A DNA stretch of 64,000 nucleotides from Lentibacillus salicampi (GTDB lineage: Bacteria > Bacillota > Bacilli > Bacillales > Amphibacillaceae). The notes under the pieces are model-generated. The model was not told the origin of the DNA and searched no databases. It worked only from the letters and a program-made list of their open reading frames with translations. This document shows, in pieces, positions 37,943 through 47,052 of this stretch; within the stretch, counting starts at the first letter, position 1, and each line of letters opens with the position of its first letter. Position numbers and translations under genes: made by a program. Location of the stretch: the NCBI RefSeq assembly GCF_004565465.1, contig NZ_SRHY01000005.1, positions 110,843 to 174,842 of the forward strand, in the 5' to 3' direction.

Positions 37943-38206
37943 ATGGGGTATGTTTTGCCGATCAATCATTATCAATATCATGATTATCAACAACGAGTTA
38001 CGAAAGCAAAATCGGATCCTTTTCACATTGAACGGCCGTATAAAACGATATTACGAATGGAATACCACAATGATCATACAAATTTGTCCGCAGCAAAGCC
38101 GCTTGAAAAGTCCGGCTTTAAACTGAGCACACCAAGGCCCCCTACAGCTGACGAACTATATGCCGAGCTGACAGGAAAAGGACGCCACTTCAGCAGCAGT
38201 ATTTAG
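37943..38206 (+). CDS. Hypothetical protein
   Basis: This 87-residue basic protein begins MGYVLPINHYQYHDYQQRV and ends in a Pro-rich then polar tail (LSTPRPPTADELYAELTGKG). GGGGGG precedes ATG 37943. A similar 'MGYxLPIxxYQ' start occurs in short conserved Bacillaceae proteins, but I cannot name the family with confidence. Confidence 0.6.
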   Translation: MGYVLPINHYQYHDYQQRVTKAKSDPFHIERPYKTILRMEYHNDHTNLSAAKPLEKSGFKLSTPRPPTADELYAELTGKGRHFSSSI

Positions 38207-38235
38207 AAAAAAGAAAGCCAATGAAAGAATAGCAG

Positions 38236-38267
38236 GGGAACTGTCGAGACCTCGAGACAGTTCCCCA
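38236..38267. terminator. Perfect palindromic hairpin between convergent genes
   Basis: GGGGAACTGTC and GACAGTTCCCC form an 11-bp stem around a loop that is itself palindromic (GAGACCTCGA). There is no U-run on either side. The position between convergent genes fits a termination or folding role. Confidence 0.5.
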
Positions 38268-38383
38268 TCAACGGTGAAAGAGCCCCCATCAACGGTGAAA
38301 GAGCCCCCATCAACGGTGAAAGAGCCCCCATCAACGGTGAAAGAGCCCCCATCAACGGTGAAAGAGCCCCCCATCAACGTGAG
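38266..38383. repeat. Tandem array of 21-bp units
   Basis: CATCAACGGTGAAAGAGCCCC begins at 38266, 38287, 38308, 38329 and 38350, exactly 21 bp apart, with a partial sixth unit at 38372. Being a multiple of three, the minus strand reads as repeated GGSFTVD. The units are contiguous without spacers, so this is not a CRISPR. Confidence 0.95.
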
Positions 38384-38398
38384 TGCCTCCGTGAACTT

Positions 38399-39091
38399 TT
38401 ACTTTTTATTATGGTAAAGCATGGTAAACAGTTTTTGTTGGTTTTCCTGCCATTCGGCATAGAAAACATCCTCAACAGCAGCAATATTTTGTTTATGAAG
38501 CTCCTCTTCCAGCCATTTTTTGGACAGGTTCGCCTCTTTTAGATTGTCCCACAGCACTTCACCATCACTAACGATAGTTCTGCCAAGTTTGACAGGAGTT
38601 GGTGAGACGTTTAGATCTGAATTTGTTGGTGTTTGATAGTCCGGTTTTTTCAGCACGGAAATGGTTCCATCTACTTCAAGAACGGCGTATTCAACTTCTT
38701 CAATTGAAAAGACATCTTTGGAACGAAGCAGGTGCTGCAGTTCATCGATATCCAGGCGATTTTCTTTGAGAACATCATAGATGAGGTGTCCTTTATGAAT
38801 AACGATCGAAGGCCGGCCCTCCAGTACGGCCCGTGACCCTTTGAATTTTTGAGTGACAACTTCTGTAATGTAAAGCAATAAACCCCAGACAACGACCAAA
38901 AAGGCGATTTCCGGTATACCTGACTCTTTTTCAAATAAGGCATTCCCGACAAGTTCTCCCAATATGATAGCAGAGATGAAATCAAATGGGGTTAAAGAGG
39001 AGATTTGCGTTTTTCCAAGCACTTTGACCAGTACAAATAAAGCAAAAAAACCGAAGACTGCATCAGCAAACATCAGCAGATACTCATTCAA
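38399..39091 (-). CDS. DUF421 (YetF/YcaP-type) membrane protein
   Basis: This protein of about 230 residues has three N-terminal transmembrane helices ('MFADAVFGFFALFVLVKVLGKT', 'SAIILGELVGNALF', 'IAFLVVVWGLLLYITEVV') and the DUF421 cytosolic domain ('VLEGRPSIVIHKGHLIYDVLKEN', 'QHLLRSKDVFSIEEVEYAVLE'). TTG at 39091 follows AAGGGGG; upstream in-frame sequence lacks the family pattern. In Bacillus, YetF proteins act in spore lipid scrambling or germination; this paralogue is unassigned. A second DUF421 gene lies at 44976. Confidence 0.82.
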   Translation of the reverse strand: MNEYLLMFADAVFGFFALFVLVKVLGKTQISSLTPFDFISAIILGELVGNALFEKESGIPEIAFLVVVWGLLLYITEVVTQKFKGSRAVLEGRPSIVIHKGHLIYDVLKENRLDIDELQHLLRSKDVFSIEEVEYAVLEVDGTISVLKKPDYQTPTNSDLNVSPTPVKLGRTIVSDGEVLWDNLKEANLSKKWLEEELHKQNIAAVEDVFYAEWQENQQKLFTMLYHNKK

Positions 39092-39273
39092 TGATAATTC
39101 CCCCTTTTTCATTCTTGTTATAGCATAACCATTCGGCTGTTTGTCATGCAGATGAAATAAGAGCGGCATATCAGTTAGGTGCGCCATTGAATAGGAAACT
39201 GCGGCTGTCTGATGCATACTGAAAAACGTCCCATTGAAAAAGGATACCCTTTATGAAAAACAGGATACCCTTC

Positions 39274-39699
39274 TTAGCTTAATTGTTTTGTCATGGTTAC
39301 GTGCGGAATTCCCGCATCCATAAACTCACCTGACACAATGTCATACCCCAATCGTTGATAAAAGCGTGTGGCGTGTGTCTGGGCGTTTAATTTCGCTTTG
39401 GCATAGCCTTCCTTTTTGATAACATCTTCCATTGTTTGAATCAATTCAGAGCCGTGTGATTTTCCGCGCGCGTTTTTTACGACACAAATCCGTTCCAATT
39501 TGCCAAAGCTATCGACAAATCGGACACGGGAGGCGGCGATTGGCAAATCATCTTCATAACCGATCAAATGAATCGCCTGCTCGTCAAACTCGTCTATCTC
39601 TACTTCAGGTGGTACGCGCTGTTCCTCAACAAATACTGTTGCACGGATATCAATGGCGTCTTGTTTCTCCTGTGGTGTTTTGACAACGTTGATGATCAT
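39274..39699 (-). CDS. yjcF: GNAT acetyltransferase, YjcF-like
   Basis: This 141-residue protein carries the GNAT core: 'RATVFVEEQRVPPEVEIDEFD', the acetyl-CoA loop 'KNARGKSHGSELIQTM' and 'HATRFYQRLGYDIVSGEF'. Its start overlaps the stop of the upstream YjcG-like gene by four bases (ATGA-type), and the YjcH-like gene precedes both, so the order yjcH-yjcG-yjcF matches B. subtilis in reverse. Substrate unknown. Confidence 0.85.
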   Translation of the reverse strand: MIINVVKTPQEKQDAIDIRATVFVEEQRVPPEVEIDEFDEQAIHLIGYEDDLPIAASRVRFVDSFGKLERICVVKNARGKSHGSELIQTMEDVIKKEGYAKAKLNAQTHATRFYQRLGYDIVSGEFMDAGIPHVTMTKQLS

Positions 39700-40214
39700 A
39701 CGAATTCCTTGCCAAATACAAACGATTCATAAACCGTCCATATCTTATTATCAAGCTGGTACACGATGTGAAAACGGTCAATAGGGTCCTCGAGTTGAAT
39801 GTCTTTCATACGCAGGCTGCCGTATACGTCTGAATGCTCGTCTTCCGATAGTTTTTGCGCAATGGTGATATGTGGTACAAAGGAATACGTCTGATTTTCA
39901 GGGAATTTTCCAGTTTGCATCTTCTCAGCCAGATCAGTCAATTGCTGATGCTGGTTAACTTTTAAATAAATTGTGTTGGTCACAGGCGCAAAAGTACTCA
40001 CTTGATTAATGGATACGTTAAAGGGCTCTGTCTCATTTGCGATATGCTTTAACTCCGTAATCAGCTCAGAGATTTTAGCATCATCCACTTCAAAGGCTTC
40101 TTTCAATGTAATGTGTGGCGGGATCAATGCATAATGTGAATCATAGCGTTTTCTGTATGCGTTAATCTCATCCTGAATCGGCTTTGATGGAAAAATAACA
40201 ATACCATATTTCAT
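39696..40214 (-). CDS. yjcG: 2H phosphoesterase family protein YjcG
   Basis: This 172-residue protein has the two HxTx motifs that define 2H phosphoesterases (2'-5' RNA ligase-like): PPHITL near residue 33 and PHITIA near residue 113. It probably hydrolyses cyclic phosphodiesters or RNA ends (family knowledge). GAGGTTATCT precedes ATG. It is the central gene of a yjcH-yjcG-yjcF-like cluster. Confidence 0.88.
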   Translation of the reverse strand: MKYGIVIFPSKPIQDEINAYRKRYDSHYALIPPHITLKEAFEVDDAKISELITELKHIANETEPFNVSINQVSTFAPVTNTIYLKVNQHQQLTDLAEKMQTGKFPENQTYSFVPHITIAQKLSEDEHSDVYGSLRMKDIQLEDPIDRFHIVYQLDNKIWTVYESFVFGKEFV

Positions 40215-40312
40215 TTTAGATAACCTCCTCAGTTTACCTTATATTGATTTTAAGTATAGCTTCTATTATAACAAAAAATGGATTGAATAGGAAATAAAAG
40301 TTTTCAAAAATT

Positions 40313-41074
40313 TTAAATTGAACTAAATATATGTGTGAATGCACGGCTTAAATCGTTTTGCCAATATTTCCAGGTGTGCCGGCCATCCTGAAGTTCGTGA
40401 TACGTGTAATCCATGTTTTTTTTCTGCAAAACCTGGTGCAGTTCCCGGTTGGGTTTTAAAAAATCTTTCTTACTCCCATCCGTCGTGTCAACAGCTGTCT
40501 CATCAGTTCCGATGGTATGGTAAATGGTAATCGGCTGAATGGCTTTCGCATCCTGAACGGTCTTAGTTACTGTCTGATCAACATAGGGGGACTGCATGAT
40601 TACCTTGCCAAATGTATTCGGGTACTTCAATGCGGTCATCAATGCCAGGGTCCCTGCCAATGAATCGCCAATTAGTGCCCGGGAACGCCCCATAAGGTAC
40701 GTGGGAAACAAGTCATCCAGGAACGGGACAACTTCATGAGCGAGAAATTTGCTGTAGGCCTGGCGCTGACTGCCATTTGGATGATATTTATCTCTCCGGT
40801 CAAATTTATCCCGGTAATGGATTCCAGCCAAAATCGTATTGGCGATTTCATCATTCTCGTGCAAGCGGTCAGACCATGTTGCGGCACGGCCAAGCTGATA
40901 GTAATCATCACCGTCCTGCATGATGCCAATCTGATATTTATAAAGCGGTGAATATGTTTCCGGCTGATAAATTCTCAGTGTCATGGTCTCATTTAGATAT
41001 GTGCTGTTTATCTGTTTGTCGATCATTTTTCCTTTTCGTCCGATCGTGAACACCCCGCTTGATGAAAGATCCAC
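40313..41074 (-). CDS. yjcH: Esterase family protein YjcH
   Basis: This protein of about 250 residues is an alpha/beta-hydrolase of the esterase-D-like family. 'YSPLYKYQIGIMQDGDDYYQLGR' marks the N-terminal strand region, GDSLAG holds the nucleophile Ser, and 'QDGRHTWKYW' supplies the catalytic His. The start is ambiguous: GTG 41074, GTG 41053 and an internal ATG (about 41026) are all in frame, and none has an ideal ribosome site. Related to siderophore esterases by fold only. Confidence 0.82.
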   Translation of the reverse strand: MDLSSSGVFTIGRKGKMIDKQINSTYLNETMTLRIYQPETYSPLYKYQIGIMQDGDDYYQLGRAATWSDRLHENDEIANTILAGIHYRDKFDRRDKYHPNGSQRQAYSKFLAHEVVPFLDDLFPTYLMGRSRALIGDSLAGTLALMTALKYPNTFGKVIMQSPYVDQTVTKTVQDAKAIQPITIYHTIGTDETAVDTTDGSKKDFLKPNRELHQVLQKKNMDYTYHELQDGRHTWKYWQNDLSRAFTHIFSSI

Positions 41075-41143
41075 TTTCCTGATATTTACCCGTGTAAGAG
41101 CATCTCAAACCACTATTAGTTTAGCATGCTTGAATAGAATATT

Positions 41144-42973
41144 CTATGCATGGTTCTTCAATTGACCTTTATATAATTTAAAATAGTGGCCCTGCTGCGC
41201 AATTAATTCTTGATGCGATCCCTGTTCAATGATTTGGCCGTTTTCCAGCATGATGATTTTGTCCGCCTCCTGAATCGTGTTGAGCCGGTGAGCAATCACA
41301 AAGCTTGTTCTTCCCTCCATCAGTCGTTTAAGTGCATCCTGAATGTGCAGTTCGGTTACGGTGTCAATGTTGCTGGTTGCTTCATCCAAAATTAGAATCG
41401 CCGGATCAGCGAGTATTGCCCGGGCAATGGTGATCAGTTGTTTTTGTCCTTGGCTGATGCCACTCCCGTCCTGATCAAGAACGGTGTCATAACCGCTGGG
41501 AAGGCGCTTAATAAAGTCGTGTGCATTGGCGTCTTTGGCAGCTTTGATAATCGCATCATCAGTCGCATCAAGCTTGCCGTAGCGAATGTTTCCCTTGATT
41601 GTGTCTCTAAATAGAAAGGCATCTTGCAAAACAAATCCCATATGCTTTCGGAGGCTGCTGCGTTTAATGTTTCTTAAATCAATGCCATCGAGGGTGATCG
41701 AACCGAAATCATAACGATAGAAACGTGAAATCAGATTAATAATTGTCGTTTTACCTGCACCGGTATGTCCAACCAAGGCAACTGTCTGACCGGGATTGGC
41801 TGTGAAGCTGATTTGTTTTAAGATCGGTGTTTCCTCATATGCAAAAGACACGTTGTCAAATGCCAGATGACCGTTCGTATGGTCGATCATGCGGGCGGAG
41901 GCTTCATCGGTTTCTTCCTGTTCTTCATCGATAATATTAAAAACACGTTCAGCTCCTGCAACAGCTGACAACAGAATATTGAACTGGTTCGACAACTCGT
42001 TAAGCGGCCTGGTGAACTGCCGGGCGTATTCTGTGAAAATAACAATGACACCGACCGTGATAATCCCTTTAATCGCAAGAACCCCGCCTGCAAGTCCAAT
42101 TAGCCCAAAGCTTAGAAAGTTCAGCATGTTCATGACTTTCGGGATGAAACCGGCAAATGTCTGCGCCCAGAACCCGGAATGCTGCAGGTTTTCATTATGC
42201 TCCTGAAATTCACGGATGACTCGTTTTTCCTGAGAAAATGTTTTAATAACATGCTGCCCTGAGACCGTTTCTTCCACATACCCGTTCAATGTGCCAAGGT
42301 GCTGTTGCTGCAGCTTGTACAATGGACCGGTTCGTTTGGTTATCCAGCGAATCGCCAGAAACATGACCGGAATGATGACCATCGTAATCAGCGTCAATAA
42401 TGGACTCAGTGCCAGCATGACGGCAACGGTTCCGACAAGCGTCAGGATGCTGGTAAAAATTTGGATAACGGATTGGTTCAGGGTGTTGTTAATGTTATCA
42501 ATATCATTGGTGACTCGGCTCATCAGTTCGCCGTGCTGCCGTTTATCGAAAAAGGCGATCGGTAGCCGGTGAAATTGCTGGAACAGTTCACTCCGCAGTG
42601 TGTACACTGTATTCTGGGCGATGCCGATCATCCAGTAATTTTGCAAGAAAACGGACAACGAATGGAGTACGTAAATGATAAACAGCCAGACGAGCAGCAT
42701 GCCGAGCCCGGCTGCTTCTTGCGTAACGATAAAATCATCAATCGCCACCCCCACCATAAACGGACCGGCCAGACTCATGGCCGAACTGAAGAACACCATT
42801 AGGATCACTAGCAGGAGCATGCCTTTTTCCCGTGACAAATACGACCAGATGCGCTTAACGGTACCGGCCGTATTGCGGGCACGGTCCGTCTTGTCTCGCT
42901 CCTGCCGCTCGCGGAGTTCATCGATCGGTATTTTTTTATATTGAAATGGCTCTTTAAAGGCTTTGGTCTGCAT
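41144..42973 (-). CDS. Heterodimeric ABC exporter subunit (YfiC-like)
   Basis: This 609-residue half-transporter has six membrane helices (about 70-370) and a nucleotide-binding domain with Walker A GHTGAGKTT, a degenerate signature GISQGQKQ, and Walker B 'ILILDEATSNID' with the catalytic Glu. It overlaps the upstream partner gene by about 20 bases, and ATG at 42973 follows GGAAGGAG inside the partner's end. Paired with that protein it should form a BmrCD/YfiBC-type multidrug or lipid exporter with one degenerate site. Confidence 0.9.
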   Translation of the reverse strand: MQTKAFKEPFQYKKIPIDELRERQERDKTDRARNTAGTVKRIWSYLSREKGMLLLVILMVFFSSAMSLAGPFMVGVAIDDFIVTQEAAGLGMLLVWLFIIYVLHSLSVFLQNYWMIGIAQNTVYTLRSELFQQFHRLPIAFFDKRQHGELMSRVTNDIDNINNTLNQSVIQIFTSILTLVGTVAVMLALSPLLTLITMVIIPVMFLAIRWITKRTGPLYKLQQQHLGTLNGYVEETVSGQHVIKTFSQEKRVIREFQEHNENLQHSGFWAQTFAGFIPKVMNMLNFLSFGLIGLAGGVLAIKGIITVGVIVIFTEYARQFTRPLNELSNQFNILLSAVAGAERVFNIIDEEQEETDEASARMIDHTNGHLAFDNVSFAYEETPILKQISFTANPGQTVALVGHTGAGKTTIINLISRFYRYDFGSITLDGIDLRNIKRSSLRKHMGFVLQDAFLFRDTIKGNIRYGKLDATDDAIIKAAKDANAHDFIKRLPSGYDTVLDQDGSGISQGQKQLITIARAILADPAILILDEATSNIDTVTELHIQDALKRLMEGRTSFVIAHRLNTIQEADKIIMLENGQIIEQGSHQELIAQQGHYFKLYKGQLKNHA

Positions 42974-44693
42974 ACGCATACTCCTTCCCAAACTGTGAGG
43001 CGACAATCTGCCGGTATAGCGCAGTGTCATGAAGCAGCTCATCGTGTGTGCCGATTGCCAGCGTTTCCCCGTAGTCCAGCAGCAATATTCGGTCGGCGTT
43101 CATCGCTGTTGATACTTTTTGGGTAATCATCAATGTCGTGCAGTTATACGTTCGGATGGCTTCAAGCAGCCTTGACTCAGTGGCCAGATCAAGCGCACTC
43201 GTACTGTCATCAAGCATCAAGATCTTTGGCTGTCTAATCAACGCCCTGGCAATCGAAATGCGCTGTTTTTGTCCACCAGATAAATTGACACCTTTCTGAC
43301 CGATTTTGGTGTTGTAATCGTTCGGCAGATCCATGATTGTTTCATGAATCTGGGCATCTTTTGCAGCCTGAACAACATCGTTTCTGGATGCATTCGTCTT
43401 TCCCCACGCGATATTGTCGGTGACAGTCCCGGTGAACAGGAGTGGATTTTGCGGAACGTAGCCTATACTGAGTCGCACATGTTCCAATTTGTATTGATTG
43501 ATGGGTCGCTCATCGATATAAACCGTGCCCTGATTGGCATCATATAAGTGCGGAATCAGTTGGAACAAGGATGTTTTACCTGATCCCGTTGCACCCATCA
43601 CAGCCAGTTTCTCGTTCGGGTTGACAGTGAAGGAAATGGATTTCAATGCGTAATCCGGCATGTTTGGATAGGCAAACGATACATGGTCAAAAGTAATCTT
43701 TCCATCCTGTACGGTTAAATGGTCATCAGCATCCGTATGATCCATCAGGTCAACGTTTACCCGGAGCACTTCATCAAGCCGTTCAGCTGACGCTTTGGCA
43801 CGGGAAAAGCCCATAATAATGAATGTGAACATGGAAATCGACATAGCCACACGCATCGCATAATTGACAACGGCCACGACATCACCGGTATTCGTGTCAC
43901 CGGAAATTGCCAGCGTGTTCCCGTGCCAGATGATAAAAATAAGACTCATATTCATGACAAACAGCAAGATCGGCATGGACGCCTCGATGAAGCGGAATGT
44001 TTTGCGCATTATATAGGCCAGATGAGCGTTTGCATCCATAAATCGGCTTTCTTCGTGGTCCCGACGCACAAACGCTTTTATCAGTCGCATCCCCGCAAGA
44101 TTCTCCTGCATGACCTGATTGACGTAATCAACGTTGCGCTGCACTCGGTCGAATAACCGTGCAGCCATTTTCAGCACCCATAAAATAAATCCGACCAGAA
44201 GTGGCACCGTTATAAGAAATATCAATGCAAGCCGCGGACTGACAATAAACGCCATGATCACCCCGCCCATCACAATGAGGGGTGCCTTAGCCATAATCCG
44301 GAGTGCCATGAATACCGTGTTTTGCAACTGGCGAACATCATTAGAAAACCGGGTGACGAGCCCTGATGTGGGGAACCGATTCAAATTTGCAAACGAAAAA
44401 TCCTGTATCTTCCGGAAAAGCTGCCGGCGGATATCATACGCAAATCCAAGCCCCGTGTGAGCGGCGTAAAATGAGTTGAAAATACCGGCAATAAAAGCGG
44501 CAAATGCCATGCCAATCATAATGCTTCCCCATATGATGATCGTGCTGATGTTTTGATTCACGACCCCGTCATTAATCATCTTTCCAAGAAAAAACGGCAG
44601 CAAAAGCTCAACCATCAATTCAATCAGGGTAAGTGCGTAAGCGACAGTGATAGGAATTTTGTATGGTTTAAGAAAAGAAAGGACATGCTTCAA
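42954..44693 (-). CDS. Heterodimeric ABC exporter subunit (YfiB-like)
   Basis: This half-transporter of about 579 residues has six membrane helices and an ATPase domain: Walker A GATGSGKTS, canonical signature NLSGGQKQR, but Walker B 'ILMLDDSTSALD' with Asp in place of the catalytic Glu. That substitution marks the non-hydrolytic site of asymmetric exporters. TTG at 44693 follows GGAGGTCAC; the frame to 44762 has no ribosome site. Substrate unknown. Confidence 0.9.
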   Translation of the reverse strand: MKHVLSFLKPYKIPITVAYALTLIELMVELLLPFFLGKMINDGVVNQNISTIIIWGSIMIGMAFAAFIAGIFNSFYAAHTGLGFAYDIRRQLFRKIQDFSFANLNRFPTSGLVTRFSNDVRQLQNTVFMALRIMAKAPLIVMGGVIMAFIVSPRLALIFLITVPLLVGFILWVLKMAARLFDRVQRNVDYVNQVMQENLAGMRLIKAFVRRDHEESRFMDANAHLAYIMRKTFRFIEASMPILLFVMNMSLIFIIWHGNTLAISGDTNTGDVVAVVNYAMRVAMSISMFTFIIMGFSRAKASAERLDEVLRVNVDLMDHTDADDHLTVQDGKITFDHVSFAYPNMPDYALKSISFTVNPNEKLAVMGATGSGKTSLFQLIPHLYDANQGTVYIDERPINQYKLEHVRLSIGYVPQNPLLFTGTVTDNIAWGKTNASRNDVVQAAKDAQIHETIMDLPNDYNTKIGQKGVNLSGGQKQRISIARALIRQPKILMLDDSTSALDLATESRLLEAIRTYNCTTLMITQKVSTAMNADRILLLDYGETLAIGTHDELLHDTALYRQIVASQFGKEYAYADQSL

Positions 44694-44975
44694 GTCGGTG
44701 ACCTCCGATGCAATTTTGGCAATTGTCTTCTTATTATAAAGGGAACCAGGTGATTTCGCCAAGCATTTATTTCGGGTTTAGAAATAAATTAAAACTTTCA
44801 TTTGTTCGTGTTTTTCACTCTGTTACGGACTGCTGAATTGTGAACACTTCTCCGGAAATTTGTGAACTTCAACTGATTTTGTGACAACTTCAGCATATAG
44901 CCAAACAGCCCCTCATAATTTCAAAGAACAAACAGATACTACCGCCAAAGCAGAAATTAAAGGTGAGGTACACGA

Positions 44976-45671
44976 ATGCTTTTATTCATCGGGAAAACAA
45001 TCCTTTTATATTTCATAACCATTATCATCATTCGATTGATGGGAAAATCAGCTTTTGCCCAACTAACAGCACATGATCTGGCCGGGATCTTTTTCGTTAT
45101 TTCACTGGCGACAGGCCCGGTTGTGACAAACGATTTTCTTCAATCAATAACGGGGCTGGCCGTAGTCGGGATGATCCATATCGGGTTTTCCAGGCTTATG
45201 CTGTTCAACATATTAAACCGGATTTTTGTCGGAAAGCCAACGATTGTCATTAAACATGGCAAGCTTATCCGGGAAAATTTAAAAGGTTCACATTTTACAC
45301 TTTCTGAATTGTTATCAGAAGTACGGGAAAAAGGCTATCCGGATATCTCATTAATAGATTATGCGATTATTGAACCAAGCGGCGGCATAAGCATTGTTCC
45401 GCAACAGGATATTGCTCCTGTCACACCTGCGCATTTGAATATTGAAACGTCCTATCACGGCCTCCCGATCGCGGTCATTATCGAAGGAAGAATCCATCAC
45501 CGAAATCTGAAGCTTATCGATAAGGATGAACAATGGTTGAATAAAGAACTTTCGAATGCCGGTTTTTCTGATCGAAGTCAGGTATTCTATGCGTCGGTCC
45601 GTGATGATAGTGATTCACTGATGATTGATACAGGAACAGGAAATACGCATGCTTGGCAAAACAGGCAATGA
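44976..45671 (+). CDS. DUF421 (YetF-type) membrane protein
   Basis: This 231-residue protein has three N-terminal membrane helices ('TILLYFITIIIIRLMGKSAF', 'AGIFFVISLATGPVV', 'SITGLAVVGMIHIGFS') and the DUF421 soluble domain ('VGKPTIVIKHGKLIRENLKG', 'YAIIEPSGGISIVPQ'). AAGGTGAGG precedes ATG. It is a paralogue of 38399-39091. It is the last host protein gene before the tRNA and integrated element. Confidence 0.85.
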   Translation: MLLFIGKTILLYFITIIIIRLMGKSAFAQLTAHDLAGIFFVISLATGPVVTNDFLQSITGLAVVGMIHIGFSRLMLFNILNRIFVGKPTIVIKHGKLIRENLKGSHFTLSELLSEVREKGYPDISLIDYAIIEPSGGISIVPQQDIAPVTPAHLNIETSYHGLPIAVIIEGRIHHRNLKLIDKDEQWLNKELSNAGFSDRSQVFYASVRDDSDSLMIDTGTGNTHAWQNRQ

Positions 45672-45780
45672 TGTTTGCAGTGCAGGAGGGAGCGTGACGT
45701 TTATTTTTGAAAAAATAATGATTGACAATGCGCTATAAATTATTTATAGTATTAGTTGTCGGTCATTTCATATAAAACAT

Positions 45781-45853
45781 GATTCCGTAGCTCAGCTGGG
45801 AGAGCGCATGCTTGACAGGCATGAGGTCGGTGGTTCGAGCCCACTCGGAATCA
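45781..45853 (+). tRNA. tRNA-Val (anticodon GAC)
   Basis: This 73-nt cloverleaf has acceptor GATTCCG/CGGAATC, D-arm GCTC...GAGC, anticodon stem CATGC/GCATG with loop TTGACAG (anticodon GAC), T-arm GGTGG TTCGAGC CCACT and discriminator A. CCA is not encoded. The 3' part serves as the integration target of the element that follows. Confidence 0.95.
45829..45853. other. Probable attachment site (attL) in the tRNA 3' end
   Basis: A tyrosine integrase gene ends 37 bases beyond this tRNA and the sequence composition changes from here on. Integrases of this kind normally recombine at the T-arm/acceptor end of a tRNA. The matching right copy (CCACTCGGAATCA) was not found before 64000, so the exact core length is unknown. 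Confidence 0.6.
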
Positions 45854-45859
45854 TCAGTC

Positions 45860-45896
45860 ACACCAAGGGTTTCAATCCTTTGGTGTTTTTTATTTT
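45860..45896 (+). terminator. Terminator after tRNA-Val
   Basis: CACCAAGGG-TTTCAAT-CCTTTGGTG stem followed by TTTTTTATTTTT. Confidence 0.88.
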
Positions 45897-47038
45897 TCTT
45901 TTTTGACCACATTTTGACCACGTAAATAATTAGAGAAGTTTTGTGCAGTTTCCTTTTGCATATCGGGCAACACATGACTATATATATCTAATGTTATAGA
46001 TGTCCTTGCATGTCCTAAACGTTCACTAACGATTTTTGGGTTTTCACCTAATTTTAGCAACATTGTAGCATGTGTATGTCTTAAATCATGAAACGTGATT
46101 TTTGGAACGTCTGCTCTTTTTTGGATAGAATTGAAATTACGCAATAAGTTCCTTTGACTATATGGAGTGCCGATTGATGTGGTAACAACTAATTCAGATG
46201 AATATTCTTGATCATTCTTATGCTCTTTTAATGCTTCTATAACGTCATCTGTAATTGAAATTTGCCTTTTAGCACCTTTTGTTTTAGGTTCATCAAAATA
46301 GTAACTACCGCCCATTCTTATCATTGCTTGTACAATATGGATTGTACCATTATCTAAATCAATGTCTTTCCACCTTAAACCTAATATTTCCCCCATCCTC
46401 ATTCCGGTGTATATAGCTAAAACATAGGCAATATAAGTTTGATAATCTTTAGCTATCTCCATGAATTTTGTCACTTCTTCCAATGACCACGTTTGTATTT
46501 GTTTGTATTTTGGAACAGGGGCATCAACTTTTTCCATAATATTCACTTTGATTTTATCCCACTTTTTAGCATATTTAAAAACCGATGATAAGATATTGTG
46601 AACTGCTCTAGCGTATGATGTCGATAAGCCTTCATCATTAAGCATTTTATTATATATGGACTGGATTTCAGAAGGTTCGATATCCTTTATTTTTTTATTA
46701 CCTAAAATTGGTCGGATTTTATTTCTTATAATCATATTCTTATTTTCAAATGTGGAAGGTTTCATTTTATTTTTTGCATATACCTCGATCCACTCATCTA
46801 TAATGTGATTTAATGTTTTTTCGGTCACAGTTACATAAGTTTTTTCATTAACTTGTTGCTCAATTTCAGCAGCGGCTAATTGGGCTTCCTTTTTAGTGTT
46901 GAAGCCCGTTTTGGTTTTTTGCTTTCTTTTGTTGGTGATTGGATCAATCCCCAAGTCAACAGTATAACTCCATTTTGCACCACAAGTACATTGCTTCTTA
47001 TTTTTACACTTGCAACCTCTTCTTCTGTAATAAGCCAT
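45890..47038 (-). CDS. int: Tyrosine-family integrase
   Basis: This 382-residue site-specific recombinase has an N-terminal arm-binding region with clustered Cys (GCKCKNKKQCTCGAKW, perhaps zinc-binding), a SAM-like core-binding domain (about 70-155), and a catalytic domain with Arg in GMRMGEILGLRW, HDLRHTHATMLL (His-x-x-Arg), LGHARTSIT (His) and the nucleophile Tyr in LDIYSH. GGAGATG precedes the ATG. It is the outermost gene of the element, pointing at the tRNA. Confidence 0.95.
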   Translation of the reverse strand: MAYYRRRGCKCKNKKQCTCGAKWSYTVDLGIDPITNKRKQKTKTGFNTKKEAQLAAAEIEQQVNEKTYVTVTEKTLNHIIDEWIEVYAKNKMKPSTFENKNMIIRNKIRPILGNKKIKDIEPSEIQSIYNKMLNDEGLSTSYARAVHNILSSVFKYAKKWDKIKVNIMEKVDAPVPKYKQIQTWSLEEVTKFMEIAKDYQTYIAYVLAIYTGMRMGEILGLRWKDIDLDNGTIHIVQAMIRMGGSYYFDEPKTKGAKRQISITDDVIEALKEHKNDQEYSSELVVTTSIGTPYSQRNLLRNFNSIQKRADVPKITFHDLRHTHATMLLKLGENPKIVSERLGHARTSITLDIYSHVLPDMQKETAQNFSNYLRGQNVVKKEK

Positions 47039-47052
47039 ATTCTTTTCATCTC

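Noticed and set aside
38266..38383. Repeat array considered as CRISPR
   Set aside because: Units of 21 bp are contiguous with no spacers, and no cas genes are near.
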